Positions 26,914 to 38,199 of a stretch of DNA of 64,000 nt are shown in pieces. Made by a program: the position numbers and the translations under genes. The DNA is taken from positions 11,961-75,960 of the forward strand of contig CAVWIS010000056.1 in NCBI GenBank assembly GCA_963755055.1, in the 5' to 3' direction. This stretch comes from AP-16 sp963755055. GTDB lineage: Bacteria > Pseudomonadota > Alphaproteobacteria > Rhizobiales > Xanthobacteraceae. Below the pieces are notes generated by a model that had not been told where the DNA came from, made no database searches, and worked only from the letters and a program-made list of their open reading frames with translations. Every line of letters begins with the position of its first letter. Position 1 is the first letter of the stretch.

Positions 26914-27150
26914 TCAGAACCAACTCCGCATGCGGGCACCCCAGAGCGGCCGCGTCCGAAACGGCGTGCGAGCCGCGGAGTGGTGATTGGCGACGAAGGA
27001 GTTGCCGAACGGAGCGTTGGTCGCACAGATCCAGTTTCCCTGGATCTTGACCCTGTGATAGCCGTGCTGGCATGCCGCCGCGGATTCAGCGAAACCAACG
27101 AGCGCCACGACGGCGACGACCGGGGCGGCCATTCTGCAGATGAGTTTCAT
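26914..27150 (-). CDS. small secreted protein, function unknown
   Basis: 78-residue precursor with signal peptide (KLICRMAAPVVAVVALVGFA, ESAAA). The mature part has two cysteines, CQHGYHRVKIQGNWICATN, then a basic His/Arg/Trp tail. The ribosome-binding site AGGAAAGG precedes the ATG at 27150. Resembles short exported hypotheticals of Bradyrhizobium type; no family name known to me. Confidence 0.6.
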   Translation of the reverse strand: MKLICRMAAPVVAVVALVGFAESAAACQHGYHRVKIQGNWICATNAPFGNSFVANHHSAARTPFRTRPLWGARMRSWF

Positions 27151-27421
27151 TTGACGGACCTTTCCTGTTCGGGAAGCGCACCATGCCTTCCTGATGATTG
27201 GTCGCTCGAGTTCATGGGATCGTTCAAACAATACTTTTTTGACAATCAAATAATGGAGTCCATCCGCGAGAAGCTGGCTTGCGTTCTTGAAGGCCGACAG
27301 CCGCATCTGACGTCCGCGGCCATGTCACTCGAACCACCTCGGCACCTGTTTCGACCAATGGTTGGAGGCCGCGTTGCGCTGAAGCCTCGAACACCAGAAA
27401 AATTCCGGCGGGAGTCGAACG

Positions 27422-27967
27422 ATGTTGCGCGAGCTGGAGACGAAGCGCCTTGCCCTACGCGAGATGCGGCTGGAAGACGCGCCAGCGCTGCAAGCCTGGC
27501 AGAATTGCCCGGCACAGTGGCGGCATATGGCGATGGAACCCGAGGAGTTCGCCGATGGTGCAGCCCGCATCGCCCGCTACCTCGAGCATCGAGGAGCCGG
27601 GGATCAGCGCCGCCTGTTCGTCTACGTCGCGATCCTCAAATCGAGCGGCGCGCTCGTCGCCACTGCCGGTCTCTCGCGCTACCAACCGGCCGTGGCGAGC
27701 CTCGGGCTCAGCGTGGCGAGCTCTCACGGGGCCCGCGGATACGGAACCGAGCTGGCAACACGGCTGCTCGGCTATGGTTTCGAAGACCTCGGCCTTCACC
27801 GGATCGACGCCGACGTGGCAATCGAGAATCTCGCCTGCATGAGGGTGCTGGAGAAGGTCGGAATGGTGCGCGAGGGCATCGCGCGGGATTGCATCCGGGC
27901 TCAGGGCCGGTGGTGGACCGAGGCCAAATTCGCGATCCTCAGGACCGACCGCCTCCAGTCCGTTTGA
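27422..27967 (+). CDS. GNAT-family N-acetyltransferase (RimJ/RimL-like)
   Basis: 181 residues, cytosolic acetyl-CoA-dependent transferase. Typical start LETKRLALREMRLEDAPALQ. The acetyl-CoA loop region is VASSHGARGYGTELATRLLG (R/Q-x-x-G-x-G/A form), followed by FEDLGLHRIDADVAIENLAC MRVLEKVGMVREGIARD, the conserved RimJ-type block. The acceptor is unknown, possibly a ribosomal protein N terminus or a small amine. The ATG at 27422 follows GGGAGTCGAACG. Confidence 0.9.
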   Translation: MLRELETKRLALREMRLEDAPALQAWQNCPAQWRHMAMEPEEFADGAARIARYLEHRGAGDQRRLFVYVAILKSSGALVATAGLSRYQPAVASLGLSVASSHGARGYGTELATRLLGYGFEDLGLHRIDADVAIENLACMRVLEKVGMVREGIARDCIRAQGRWWTEAKFAILRTDRLQSV

Positions 27968-28017
27968 CCGACATAGCGTGTGCCTCGGCCACATGACGCG
28001 CATGACCGTCACGCCTC

Positions 28018-28833
28018 TCACATGATCGCAAACTCTGTATTCTTGCGATCGGTCACGATCATGCATCCGGGATGATGGGTGATGCAGAATTCCGGCTTCA
28101 CCGTCGCGATGACCGACTGCGGTGTCACTCCGCAGGCCCAGAACACCGGCAGTTCCTCATCGCCGACGGGAACGGCGTCGCCGTGATCGGGCTTCGACAA
28201 GTCGGCGATTCCGATGAGGTCGGGCTTGCCTATGTGGACAGGTGCCCCGTGCACGGCCGGAAAACGTGTGGTGATCTGGATAGCGCGGATGGCGTCCTTG
28301 GGTTTCATCGGCCGCATGGAGACGACCATCGGCCCATGAAACGGTCCCGACGGCGCGGTCGCGATATTGGTCCGGAACATCGGAACCGTGCGACCGAGCG
28401 AGATGTGCCTCAGCTCAATTCCCTCCTCGATGAGGGCTGCTTCGAACGAGTGCGAGCAGCCGAGCACGAAGGTCACCAGATCGCTGCGCCAATAGCCCGT
28501 GATGTCGGTCGGCTCATCCACCAGCTTGCCGTTGCGCCATATGCGGTAGCGCGACACGTCGGTGCGAATGTCCAGATCCGCTGCAAGCGTCGGAAGACGC
28601 CAGTCTCCCGGGTCGGACGACGCCAGAAGCGGGCACGGCTTCGGATTGAGCTGACAAAAGCGTGCAAAATCCGCCGCCAGATCTTTCGGCAGGATCGCCA
28701 GATTGCCCTGCACGTAACCGGACGCGATGCCGGAGGTATGACCGCTGTACTGGCCGCGGCGAATCGCGCGGCGGGCATCGATGCCGGTTTGCAGAAAGGC
28801 TGCCGGCTCAGTGCGCATTTCGGCTGTCGACAT
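28018..28833 (-). CDS. DUF1445 / YcsI-type putative hydro-lyase
   Basis: 271 residues of the DUF1445 family, to which mammalian D-glutamate cyclase and bacterial putative hydro-lyases belong. Motifs: GYVQGNLAILPKDLAADFAR FCQLNPKPCPLLASSDPG, TFVLGCSHSFEAALIEEGIE, and the end VFWACGVTPQSVIATVKPEF CITHHPGCMIVTD. The length fits the family (about 265). The start at 28833 (MSTAEMRTEP) is chosen because GGAG is nine bases upstream; longer starts add an Arg-rich stretch overlapping the divergent regulator. Substrate unknown. Confidence 0.85.
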   Translation of the reverse strand: MSTAEMRTEPAAFLQTGIDARRAIRRGQYSGHTSGIASGYVQGNLAILPKDLAADFARFCQLNPKPCPLLASSDPGDWRLPTLAADLDIRTDVSRYRIWRNGKLVDEPTDITGYWRSDLVTFVLGCSHSFEAALIEEGIELRHISLGRTVPMFRTNIATAPSGPFHGPMVVSMRPMKPKDAIRAIQITTRFPAVHGAPVHIGKPDLIGIADLSKPDHGDAVPVGDEELPVFWACGVTPQSVIATVKPEFCITHHPGCMIVTDRKNTEFAIM

Positions 28834-29068
28834 GGCTGGCATCTCCAACGGGCCGAACCGTATCAGATTTCCGATTCCCCGCCCAGACAGGCCCCGATCG
28901 CGCTCGCGCACTGCCGGTTCGAAGGGTCCCTCCCGGTTCTTCGGGCTGCGCCCGGGAATGTCACGCCGGTTATGGATCGCGACCCATTTCCGCTTGAAGT
29001 CTTGCGCGAGAACTGCTTGATCTGCTTCGGTGCGGTCGCGTGACCGTCGAAGCCGGGAGAGGTCTGGC

Positions 29069-30428
29069 TTGCAGTATGTCTTCGAGGCCTGCGTCCTCGA
29101 CACGGATCGGCGCGAGCTGCGCCGCGACGGCTCTGCGCTGTCGGTGGAGCCTCAGGTCTTCGATCTCATCGAATTTCTGATCCGCCACCGTGAACGGGTC
29201 GTGACCCGCGACGAGTTGCGGAACTCGATCTGGAATGGCCGGATCGTCTCGGAATCGACGCTCAACACGCGCATCAACGCGGCGCGATCGGCAATCGGCG
29301 ACAGCGGCGAGCAGCAGCGTCTCATCCGCACCCTGCCGCGGAAAGGCTTCCGAATTCGTTGGACCCGTCCGGGAAGAGGAAGGCCGCGCAGAGCCGCAGC
29401 CCTATGCGAGCGTCGCGCCGCCTGTCGCGAATAGTGTGGCCGAAGAGGCACTGCCCGCGCACGGCGACGCTGTCGTCGGGCCGACCCCGCCGCCTGCGGA
29501 ACTGCGTCCCTACTCCATGCCGGTCCGGCGTACCCTTCCGTCCGCGGCCGGATGGATGATGCTGGCCGCCATGGCGGCCGCCGTGGCGATCGGGGGCCTC
29601 TTGTACTATTCGCATCGCACCGCGACCGCGCCACACATGGCGCGACCATTCGATCCCGCGGTTGTGCCCCTGGTATCCGACGCCGTGCGGCGCGAGCTCG
29701 CCGACTACCCGACCGCTCCCGACGAAAAGGCGATCGCCCTCTCCGCCGCCGGGTGGGCGAAATCGGTTGGCGCGCTCGACCGCGAAAGCGCCAAATCCGA
29801 GGCCGTCGAACGGTGCCGCAACCGCACCAACGCGGTTTGTCGGATTTACGCCGTCGGCATGGATGTGGTGTGGAACGACGTCCTGGTACCGTTGCCGCCG
29901 GCCGGCGACCTGCGTGTCGAGCCGCTCCAGCAGTCCGTCGATCGAGGCCTCGAATGGATTCAGGCCCCGACGGCGCGAACGGCGATCGACGCCTACAAGG
30001 CGGCCCCGTCGCACAAGGCGCTGGCCATATCGACCCGCGGATTTTGGTTTGCGTCCCAGCTGAGGAGCCGGGCCGAGGCGGTCCGGTTGGCGCTCGAGCG
30101 ATGCGGGTATTCCCTGCAGGACCCCTGTCTCATCGCCTCGGTCGACACGTTCGCGACGATCGAGACGCCGAGATGGCATCATGTCATCGGGGTGTTCGTG
30201 CCGGGAGCGGAGCGAGCCCTGGGCGACGACAAGGCACGCATCGCCGACGTCTATGCCGGCAGGGAATGGCGGGCGCTGGCCCGGGGCCAGAACGGGACCT
30301 GGCACCCGGTGGCGGATGCACCCTCGGAGCCAAGTGCCGCCGAAGCTGCCCTTCAGGCGTGCCGGAGGGCCGACGTCGGGTGCCGGCTGTTCGCGGTGGG
30401 GAATTTCCTCGTGGACGAGGAAAAATGA
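29069..30428 (+). pseudogene. CadC/OmpR-type winged-helix regulator with membrane anchor and three periplasmic repeats, one frameshift
   Basis: The N-terminal winged helix reads LQYVFEACVLDTDRRELRRD, SVEPQVFDLIEFLIRHRERV, NSIWNGRIVSESTLNTRINA, LIRTLPRKGF. An extra base near 29352 shifts the frame, and the next frame continues FVGPVREEEGRAEPQ. A single membrane helix follows (AGWMMLAAMAAAVAIGGLLY). The periplasmic part holds three related Cys-containing units (AIALSAAGWAKSV...CRNRTNAVCRIYAVG; ALAISTRGFWFAS...CGYSLQDPCLIASV; WRALARGQNGTW...CRRADVGCRLFAVG). One-component sensors of this type bind DNA directly from the membrane. The start is probably TTG 29069 behind GGGAGAGG. Confidence 0.75.
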
Positions 30429-30445
30429 GGGGTGCGACTCGCCCT

Positions 30446-30655
30446 TCACGGCGCCACCCTGGGGCCAGGCCTCCCGAGCAGGCGCGCGAGGAGGGGCCAG
30501 GTGCGCTGCAGGGACGTGGCCCGGGCGTCGGGAGCCGGCGGCGACGACCCGACAGGGCTGCGGGCCTCCGACGATGCCTGGCACTGGTGCAGCGACAGCG
30601 CCGAGATGCCCATCATGGCCAGCGCGCCGAGGGGAATAGTGGAATTGCGAGACAT
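30446..30655 (-). CDS. short exported protein, function unknown
   Basis: 69 residues. The N terminus MSRNSTIPLGALAMMGISAL resembles a signal peptide; the rest is Ser/Pro/Arg-rich. GGAAGGATCGTGCC precedes the ATG at 30655. No family recognised; the only support is the ribosome-binding site and signal-like start. Confidence 0.4.
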   Translation of the reverse strand: MSRNSTIPLGALAMMGISALSLHQCQASSEARSPVGSSPPAPDARATSLQRTWPLLARLLGRPGPRVAP

Positions 30656-30846
30656 GGCACGATCCTTCCGGTCCTGAGCGAATGTCCTCTCGACATCCAC
30701 CCGTGTGTCGCCATGCCCGGCCAATCTCGCCTTGAATCCAGCTTGAGTTCTGCTTGAGGGAAGCTTGATTCTGCCTCCCGCCGGCAAAAGATGCGCCGAT
30801 CCAACGCCGTTCGGTTGCGTAAAACCCCTGCTCCTACCTTTGGGCG

Positions 30847-31600
30847 CTATACCCGCCCCAGATAGGCACCGATCACTTTCGGGTCGTTGAGCACCTCGTC
30901 AGCCGGTCCCGACGCCAGCGTCCGGCCGTAGTCGAGCACGTGGATGCGGTCGGCGAGGTCGGCCACCATCTGCATGTCGTGCTCGATCCAGATCATCGGC
31001 AGTTTTCGCTCGTGCTTGATGCGCAGGATGAAGCGGGCGAGGTCGTCGCGCTCGTCACGGCTCAACCCGGCGGAGGGCTCGTCGAGCAGGAGCAGCGCCG
31101 GCTCGAGCGCCAGCGCCCGGGCGAGCCCGACGATTTTTTGGATGCCGTAGGGCAGGCTGCCGGCTTCCGCATTGCGCACGCCTTCGAGCTCGACGAACTC
31201 GATGACCCGCTCGACCGCCTCGCGGTGGCGCTCCTCCTCGCGTCTGACCTGCGGCAGGAACAGCGCCTCCTGCAGCGGATTGGTGCGGAAGCGGATGTGG
31301 CGGCCGGCCATGACGTTGTCGAGCACGCTCATGTGGCCGACCAGCTCGACATGCTGGAAGGTGCGGGCGATGCCGAGGCGGGCGATCGCCATCGGGGCAC
31401 GGCCAGTGATGTCCTGCCCGCGGAAGCGGATGCGACCGCGGCCGCCGCGGTAGACGCCGCTGATGCAGTTGAGCACGCTGGTCTTGCCGGCGCCGTTGGG
31501 GCCGATGAGCGCCAGCAGCTCCGCCGGCGCGACGGCGAGCGACACGTCGTCGAGCACCGTGAGACCGCCGAAGCTCAGCCCGAGCCCGTCGACGTCGAGG

Positions 31601-31608
<8 letters not shown>
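30847..31608 (-). CDS. livG: branched-chain amino acid-type ABC transporter ATPase LivG
   Basis: 253-residue cytosolic ATPase. Walker A GPNGAGKTS, LivG-typical FQHVELVGHMSVLDNVMAGR, signature region PYGIQKIVGLARALALEPAL LLLDEPSAGLS (Walker B and D-loop), switch His in WIEHDM, and the end DPKVIGAYLG. The canonical LSGGQ is replaced by LPYGIQK, common in LivG. The start at 31608 overlaps the livF stop by 8 nt. Last gene of the minus-strand TetR-ligase-livKHMFG operon. In such acyl-CoA-ligase-linked operons the substrate is often an aromatic or branched acid rather than an amino acid (inference). Confidence 0.93.
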
Positions 31609-32400
<792 letters not shown>

Positions 32401-32404
<4 letters not shown>

Positions 32405-33480
32405 CGGCGCTGTCCCGGCGACGGCCGGTGCCTGAACGGCCACAGCAGGAAATAGCTTTGCACCCGCCGCCACATGCCGATGAGCCCGAGCGGCTCGAAG
32501 ACCAGAAAGAGGATCATGACAGCGCCGAAGGCCGCGTAGTTCACGGCGAACAGCATGCCGGCGTAGCGCTGGGCGCCGGGCAGCGCCCGCATGGCGGCCT
32601 CGATCGCGTAGGGAAACAAGGTGACGAAGATCGCGCCGAGAATCGCGCCGAGCAGCGACCCCATGCCGCCGATGATGATCATCGCCACGTACTGGATCGA
32701 CAGAAAGAGCGAAAACGCCTCGACCGACACGAAGCCGCGGTAGTAGGCGAACAGCGCGCCGGCCAATGCGGTCACGGCGGAGGAGATCACGAAGGCGAGC
32801 AGCTTGTGGGCGGCGACGCCGATCCCGAGAGTCTGCGCCACGGTCTCGTTGGCGCGGATGGCGGCCCAGGCGCGGCCCGTCCGGCCGCGCAGCAGGTTGA
32901 GGCAGATCAGAAACGTCGCCGCCGCGATGCCGAGCAGGATGAAGTACCAGGCGCGGCCGTCGGTGACGGCGACGCCGAAAATACTCGGCGGGTCAACCAG
33001 GATGCCGGTGGAGAAGCCGCGCCGGCTCTCGTACTCGCCGCCGAGATAGACCACGAAGAAATGCAGCGCCAACGTGCTCACCGCCAGATAGAGGCCGCGC
33101 AGCCGCAGCGACGGCAGGCCGAACACCACGCCGAGCACCGCGCCGGTGAGCGCCGCCGCCGGCAAGGTGAGCCAGAACGGGGCGTGGAGCTCGCGGGAGA
33201 GAATGCCAGCGGTGAAGGCGCCGGCAGCGAGCAGGCCGGCATGGCCGAGCGATACCTGGCCCGCATAGCCGGTGAGCAGCATCAGCGCCAGCGCGCCGAT
33301 GCTGGCGAGCAGGACCTGGGCGGCGAGATCGAGCAGGAACGCCGAGGCGACGAACGGCCACACCGCCATGACGAGGAGGAGGACCACCACGGCGGCGCCT
33401 TCGGTGCGGGTCTGGATCAGCGCCAGATCCTGCGCATAGGCGGTGCGGAAATAGCCGCTGGCGCGCGGCCTTCTAGACAC
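32401..33480 (-). CDS. livM: ABC transporter permease LivM
   Basis: 359-residue inner-membrane permease with about ten helices. The family core is MLLTGYAGQVSLGHAGLLAA, LRLRGLYLAVSTLALHF, AIRANETVAQTLGIGV (the EAA-like coupling loop) and IIGGMGSLLGAILGAIF. The C terminus (MWRRVQSYFLLWPFRHRP) is cytoplasmic. It overlaps livH by 8 nt upstream and livF by 4 nt downstream, indicating tight translational coupling. Confidence 0.93.
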
Positions 33481-34345
33481 GGTCGAGCTCCTCGCGGGTG
33501 CCGAGCAGGCCCCAGGGCCTGATGATCAGCATGGCGATGAGGACCAGAAACGGCACGACCTCGGACAGCAGCGGGTCGACGAAGCGGATCAGCAGCACTT
33601 CCGCGGCCGCAACCACGAGCGAGCCCGCGAGCGCGCCGACGAGGCTGTCGAGGCCGCCGACCAGCGCGGCGGGAAACGCCTTGAGGCCGATGATCGCCAT
33701 CGTCTGATCGAGCCCCCCATCGAGCGCGATCAGCATGCCGGCGATCGAGCCGGTCAGCGTCGACAGGCCCCAGGCGAGCGCGTAGATGGCGTGGAGATTG
33801 ATGCCGCGCTGGGCGGCCAGCAGCGGATTCTGCCCGGCCGCGCGCATGCGCACGCCCCAGCGTCCGAAGCGGAGAAAGACCAGGAGGCTGCCGTAGACGA
33901 GCGCGGTCGCCGCCACCAGCAAGGCGGCACACAGCGAGATGCGGGCGCCTCCGGGAAGCGCAATGGCGACGTTCTGGATGGCGAGCGACTGCGCCGGGTA
34001 TTGCTGCTGCGCCGACCAGACGAGAACGACGACACCGCGCAGAAGAATTCCCAACGCCACGGTGGAGAGCACCGCGGCCAGCGCCATCTCGCCGGTCATC
34101 TTGCGCATGAGAAAGAGATAGACGAGCACGCCGACGAGGAAGCTCAAGCCGGCGGCCGCGCCGAGCGCGATCAGCCAATGGCCGGAAAACTGCGACGCGG
34201 TGGTCACCAGCAGATAGGCGGCGAGCATCATCAGCTCGCCGTGGGCCAGGTTGAGGACCCGGCTCACCCGGTAGATCAGCACGTAGCCGCAGGCGATCAG
34301 CGCGTAGATCGCGGCCAGCACCACGATGTTGACGGCGAGCTGCAT
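33473..34345 (-). CDS. livH: ABC transporter permease LivH
   Basis: 290-residue permease with about eight helices. Typical motifs RVSRVLNLAHGELMMLAAYL, AVLSTVALGILLRG, GRWGVRMRAAGQNPLLAAQRGINL (coupling helix) and GGLDSLVGALAGSLVV. The start at 34345 (MQLAVNIVVLAAIYALIACG) is chosen over an upstream ATG that lies inside a palindromic repeat. The repeat at 34357-34409 separates it from livK. Confidence 0.93.
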   Translation of the reverse strand: MQLAVNIVVLAAIYALIACGYVLIYRVSRVLNLAHGELMMLAAYLLVTTASQFSGHWLIALGAAAGLSFLVGVLVYLFLMRKMTGEMALAAVLSTVALGILLRGVVVLVWSAQQQYPAQSLAIQNVAIALPGGARISLCAALLVAATALVYGSLLVFLRFGRWGVRMRAAGQNPLLAAQRGINLHAIYALAWGLSTLTGSIAGMLIALDGGLDQTMAIIGLKAFPAALVGGLDSLVGALAGSLVVAAAEVLLIRFVDPLLSEVVPFLVLIAMLIIRPWGLLGTREELDRV

Positions 34346-34356
34346 GAACAGTCCAT

Positions 34357-34409
34357 GAGTGGCGCATGTTCTTGTCGGCGAACCGACGTCCACTTCGCCG
34401 GAACATGCG
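34357..34409. repeat. palindromic intergenic repeat, copy 2
   Basis: Inverted arms GCGCATGTTC (34362-34371) and GAACATGCG (34401-34409), with inner arms GGCGAA and TTCGCC, forming a long hairpin between livK and livH. Nearly identical to the copies at 13298 and 58648. Its position between a binding-protein gene and permease genes suits mRNA stabilisation or partial termination (inference). Confidence 0.75.
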
Positions 34410-34410
34410 G

Positions 34411-35578
34411 TTATTTGACGTCGTAGGCGGTCCAGTCCTTGACCCGCACGATCGCCGCCTTGGCGCTATCCCACTTGTAGACGCGGTAGTACTGGCGGGT
34501 GCGGAAATGGTTGTCCTTGGTCCAGACGATGGGCCCGCCGCGCAGGCCCTTGGTGTCCACCTTGAGGTCGGCCATGGCCGCGGCGAGCTTCTCCTTGCGC
34601 CGCCGGCCAACCGACGGCCTTCAGCGCGGCCTCGATCACCATGCCGGCGATCCAGCCTTCGGTCATCTGCTGCGGCGGATACTGGACTTTCGCCTGGCGG
34701 GCGGCCTCGATGATCTCGCGGTGGATCGGAAGGTCGTCCTGGAACAGCGCATTGGCGCCGACGACGAAGAATTTTCCGTCCTTGAGACGGGCAAGCTCGC
34801 CTTCCGCCTCGATGTGCGACCAGGCAATGTAGTCGCCCTCCCAGCCGAGGCGGCGCAGCGCCTCCAAGGTGCGCACCTGGGTCACCCACGGCGCCCAGGA
34901 GAAAACCCAGTTGGCGCCGGCATCCTTGAGCTTGGTGGCGAACGGCGTGTAGTCCGGGGTCGGCGGCGGGATCACCTCCTTGTCGACCACCGTCATGCCG
35001 AGGCCGGGCGCTTGCGCCTCGGCGAAATCCATCTCGCCGCGCGACAGCGGGATCGCCATCGCGGCAAACCCGATCTTCACCGGCTCGCGGGCGGTGTCCT
35101 TGATGAAGGCGAGCGTCGCCCGGCTGTCGTAGGTCGAGGCGAAGGCAGTGGTGCAGAACTGCAGCGTCACGGCCGGCGGATAGACGTCCTTCGGGCACAC
35201 CGAGCTCGCGAACAGGATCGGGACGCCGGCACGCGTCGCCTCGGCCACCACCGGGGCGTAGGTCGAGGACAGGCTGGCATTGATGAGCAGGATGACGTTG
35301 TCCTGGGTCAGCAGCTTCTTGGCATTGGCCGCCGCCTTGCCGGGCTCGGCGGAATCGTCCTGCGCGATCAGCTCGACCTTTCTGCCGTTGACGCCGCCCG
35401 CCGCATTGAGCCGATCGAGATAGATGCGCAGCGCCTCGACGGCCGGCGCATAGGTGCTCGCCGGCGGCCCAGTGAGCGCGCCGGTCAGTCCGATCACATA
35501 GGCGTCCTGGGACCGGGCCTCATGGGCGACGGTCACGATCATCACGGCTGCGACGGCTGCTGCCAACTTGCGGAGCAT
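34411..35578 (-). pseudogene. livK: LivK-type periplasmic substrate-binding protein, one frameshift
   Basis: Periplasmic type-I ligand-binding protein. Signal peptide MLRKLAAAVAAVMIVTVAHE (ARSQ). Core motifs VIGLTGALTGPPASTYAPAV, GGVNGRKVELIAQDDSAEPG and LINASLSSTYAPVVAEATRA. The frame breaks near 34603 after AALKAVGWPAA. The next frame gives the conserved end: KEKLAAAMADLKVDTKGLRG, GPIVWTKDNHFRTRQYYRVY, stopping at TAA 34411. One extra G (GCGCAAG for GCCAAG) explains it. Corrected length is about 388. The cognate ligand may be an aromatic carboxylate given the acyl-CoA ligase and P450 nearby (inference). Confidence 0.85.
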
Positions 35579-35614
35579 GGGTTTTCCTCCTCGACGTTCT
35601 TTTTCGATTTGCGA

Positions 35615-37511
35615 TCAGCCGGCCAGCGCCCCCGATGCGCTCTCGGCCAGCAGGCGTTCCTCCTCTGGTCGTACATGTCCTCCACCAGCGCCTGAAAGCG
35701 CTCGGTACATGAGGTTGCGCTTCACCTTTCGTGTGGGCGTGACCGGCTCGCCCTCCTCTTCCGGATCGAGCGCCTTGGGCAGGATGCGAAAAGCCTTGAT
35801 CTGCTCCACCCGCGCCAGCCTGGCGTTGGCCCGGTCGATCTCCTGCGCGATCAGGGCCTCGACGCTTGGATGCCGCACCAGGCTGGTGAACCCGGCATAC
35901 GGCACGTCGTTGCTGCGCGCCCAGTCGGCGACCGTCTCGAAGTCGATCTCCACCAGCGCCGTCAGGTATTTGCGACCGTGCCCGAACACGACGGCCTCGG
36001 CGAGATACGGGCTCCCGCGCAGCACATTCTCGACGATGCGACGGCGCGATCGTCTTGCCGCCCGCGGTCACCAGGAAATCGCGCGCGCGATCGATCAGCT
36101 TCAGGCGGCCGTCGTGCCATTCGCCGATGTCGCCGGTGCGCAACAGGCCCGCGTCGCCAAGCACCGCGAGCGAGGCGGCGCGATCGTTCCAATAGAAGGC
36201 AAAAAGGTCCGGCGAGCGGACGAGGATCTCCCCGTCCGGCGCGAGCGTCACCTCGACGCCGTCGGCGACTTTGCCGACATCGCCAGGGCGCGGAAAGGGA
36301 CCGCGCTGGCCGGAAATGATGCCGCCGGCGGTCTCGGTCTGCCCGTACATCTCGCACGACATTGACGCCCAGCATGTGCCAGACCGTCATGGTCTCGGCC
36401 GGCAGCGGCGCCCCGCCGGAGACGACGAGCTCCAGCCGGTCGAAGCCGATCTTGTTGAGGATCGGCGCGAAATACCGTTGCGCGCCAGGCCGCGTGCGCG
36501 AGCGCCGACAGCCCGCCCGCCGCGCTCGCCCAGCGCCGCCGCGCATGGACGCGGGCAAACGCCATCGCCCGGTCGCAGCAAAAACGCTTGAGCGCCGAGG
36601 TGCCGGCCCATCTGCACGATGACCTGCGCGGCGAGTTTTTGCAGATAGCGCGGCACGGTGAACAGCACGGTCGGCGCGGTCTCGAACAGCGTGACGGGAA
36701 GATCCTCCACGCTCTCGCCGAAATGCGGAACCAGTTGTGTGATCAGCGGCAGGGTGACGGCGATGTCGCGGCCGAGCACATGGCACAGCGGCAGGTAGGC
36801 GACGGTGCGGTGCTCCTTGGCGACGAGCGTCGGATATTGCGCCGCGACCGTGCGGGTCGCCGCCAGATGCGCGCCGTGGGTGACGAGCGCTCCCTTGGGA
36901 TGACCGGTGGTGCCCGACGTATAGACGATGAAGGCCGGCTGCTCCGGCGTCACCTGGGAGACGCGCCCGGCGAGCCAGGCGAGGTCGGCCCCCTCCCCGG
37001 CGCGGACGAGATTTGCGAACGCGATGAGCTTGGCGTGAGCGAACGCGAACAAGGCGGTGTCGTCGATCACCACGATGTCGCGCAGCTGCGGCAGGGCGAT
37101 CGGCGAGCGGGAGAATGCGGTCGACGTATTCCTGATCCTCGGCGACGAACAGGACGGCGCCGCCGTCGCGCATCTGGTAGGCGATCTCCTCCGCCGAGGC
37201 GGTCGGGTAGATGCCGTAGACGATGGCGCCGAGCGACTGGGCGGCGAGATCGCAGATCAGCCACTCCTCGCAGGCGTCCGCCATGATGGCGATGCGTTCC
37301 CCGGCCACGAGGCCCCGCGCGGCAAAGCGCCTTTGCGGTGCGCGCCACCATGAGGGCGTAGTCGGCCCAGGTCCGCTCGCGATAGATCCCGAGGTTCTTT
37401 GCGCGGAACGCCACGCGCGACGGCTCGCGCCGCGCGCGCTCGACCAGCAGCGCCGGCGCCGTGGCGCGGCGCAGGTCGTCGAGCGGAGCGCAGATCGGTC
37501 GCGTTCGTCAT
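35615..37511 (-). pseudogene. long-chain/aryl acyl-CoA ligase (FadD15-like AMP-binding), several frameshifts
   Basis: AMP-forming acyl-CoA synthetase of about 630 residues when read across frames. Start MTNATDLRS at 37511; GERIAIMADACEEWLICDLA; the P-loop-like AMP motif FIVYTSGTTGHPKGALVTHG; YLPLCHVLGRD; LELVVSGGAPLP; EMYGQTETAGGI; LLRTGDIGEWHDGRLKLIDR ARDFLVTAGGKTIAPS; and the C-terminal ENVLRGSPYLAEAVVFGHGR. At least six single-base shifts lie near 37485, 37325, 37100, 36540, 36350, 36040 and 35700. The second half-dozen motifs remain intact, so sequence error cannot be excluded. It sits between the TetR gene (11 nt) and livK (36 nt) in one operon, where it would activate the imported acid. 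Confidence 0.82.
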
Positions 37512-37522
37512 CGCCAAGCCTT

Positions 37523-38150
37523 TCACTTCCGGCCGCGCGAAAGCCCGTCGGCCGCCAGCTTGCCGAGCTCCGCCGCGATCAGCTCCATGCCGGCTGCCTG
37601 ATCGGCGGGCCGCCAGTTGATCACGGCGTTGCACATGCCGAGCACGGCCAGCACCGTCAGGCGCGGATCGAGATCGGCACGCATGCTGCCGTCGGCGATG
37701 CCGGCGCGCACCACCTGCTCGAAACATTTTTCGATGCGCCGGCTCCTGCGGCCGATCCGCCGCCTGCTCTCATCGGGCAGATAGCGCCGCTCGTTGATGA
37801 AGACCTTCACGTAGTCGCCCTTGGTCGCAATCGGGGCGAGATGCGCGGCGATCAGAGCCGACAAAGCTTGTCGCGTGGCGTTCCGTTGCCGGCCGACGAT
37901 CGCCTCGGCGTTTTCCACGAAACCGTCCACCCCATGGCGCACAGACCAGCTCCAGCGCCGCCTCCTTGGAGGGAAAATAGTAGTAGAGGCTGGCCTGACG
38001 CATGCCCAGCACGTCGGCGATCGCCTGGGTCGAGGTGCCGTGATAGCCGCGCTCGGCGAACACGCGGGCGGCGGCGTCGACGATCTCGTCGGCGCGGCGC
38101 AACGGGCGGCTGTGGCGCGTCAGCCGCGGGCGCGGCGTGTGGGTGTTCAT
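37523..38150 (-). pseudogene. TetR-family regulator, one frameshift
   Basis: N-terminal HTH: RADEIVDAAARVFAERGYHG TSTQAIADVLGMRQASLYYYF PSKEAALELVC, the classic TetR DNA-binding domain. The frame shifts near 37935. The next frame continues RHGVDGFVENAEAIVGRQRN, YVKVFINERRYLPDESRRRI, and ends GMELIAAELGKLAADGLSRG, a typical TetR_C ligand domain. Corrected length is about 208. First gene of the ligase-liv operon and divergent from the MetE-like gene. A CTATA-N4-TATAG palindrome lies between them. Confidence 0.85.
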
Positions 38151-38199
38151 GCGGGGTCCCGGAACGCGCGACGAGCAAGCGCACCCCGTCGCGCTTGAT

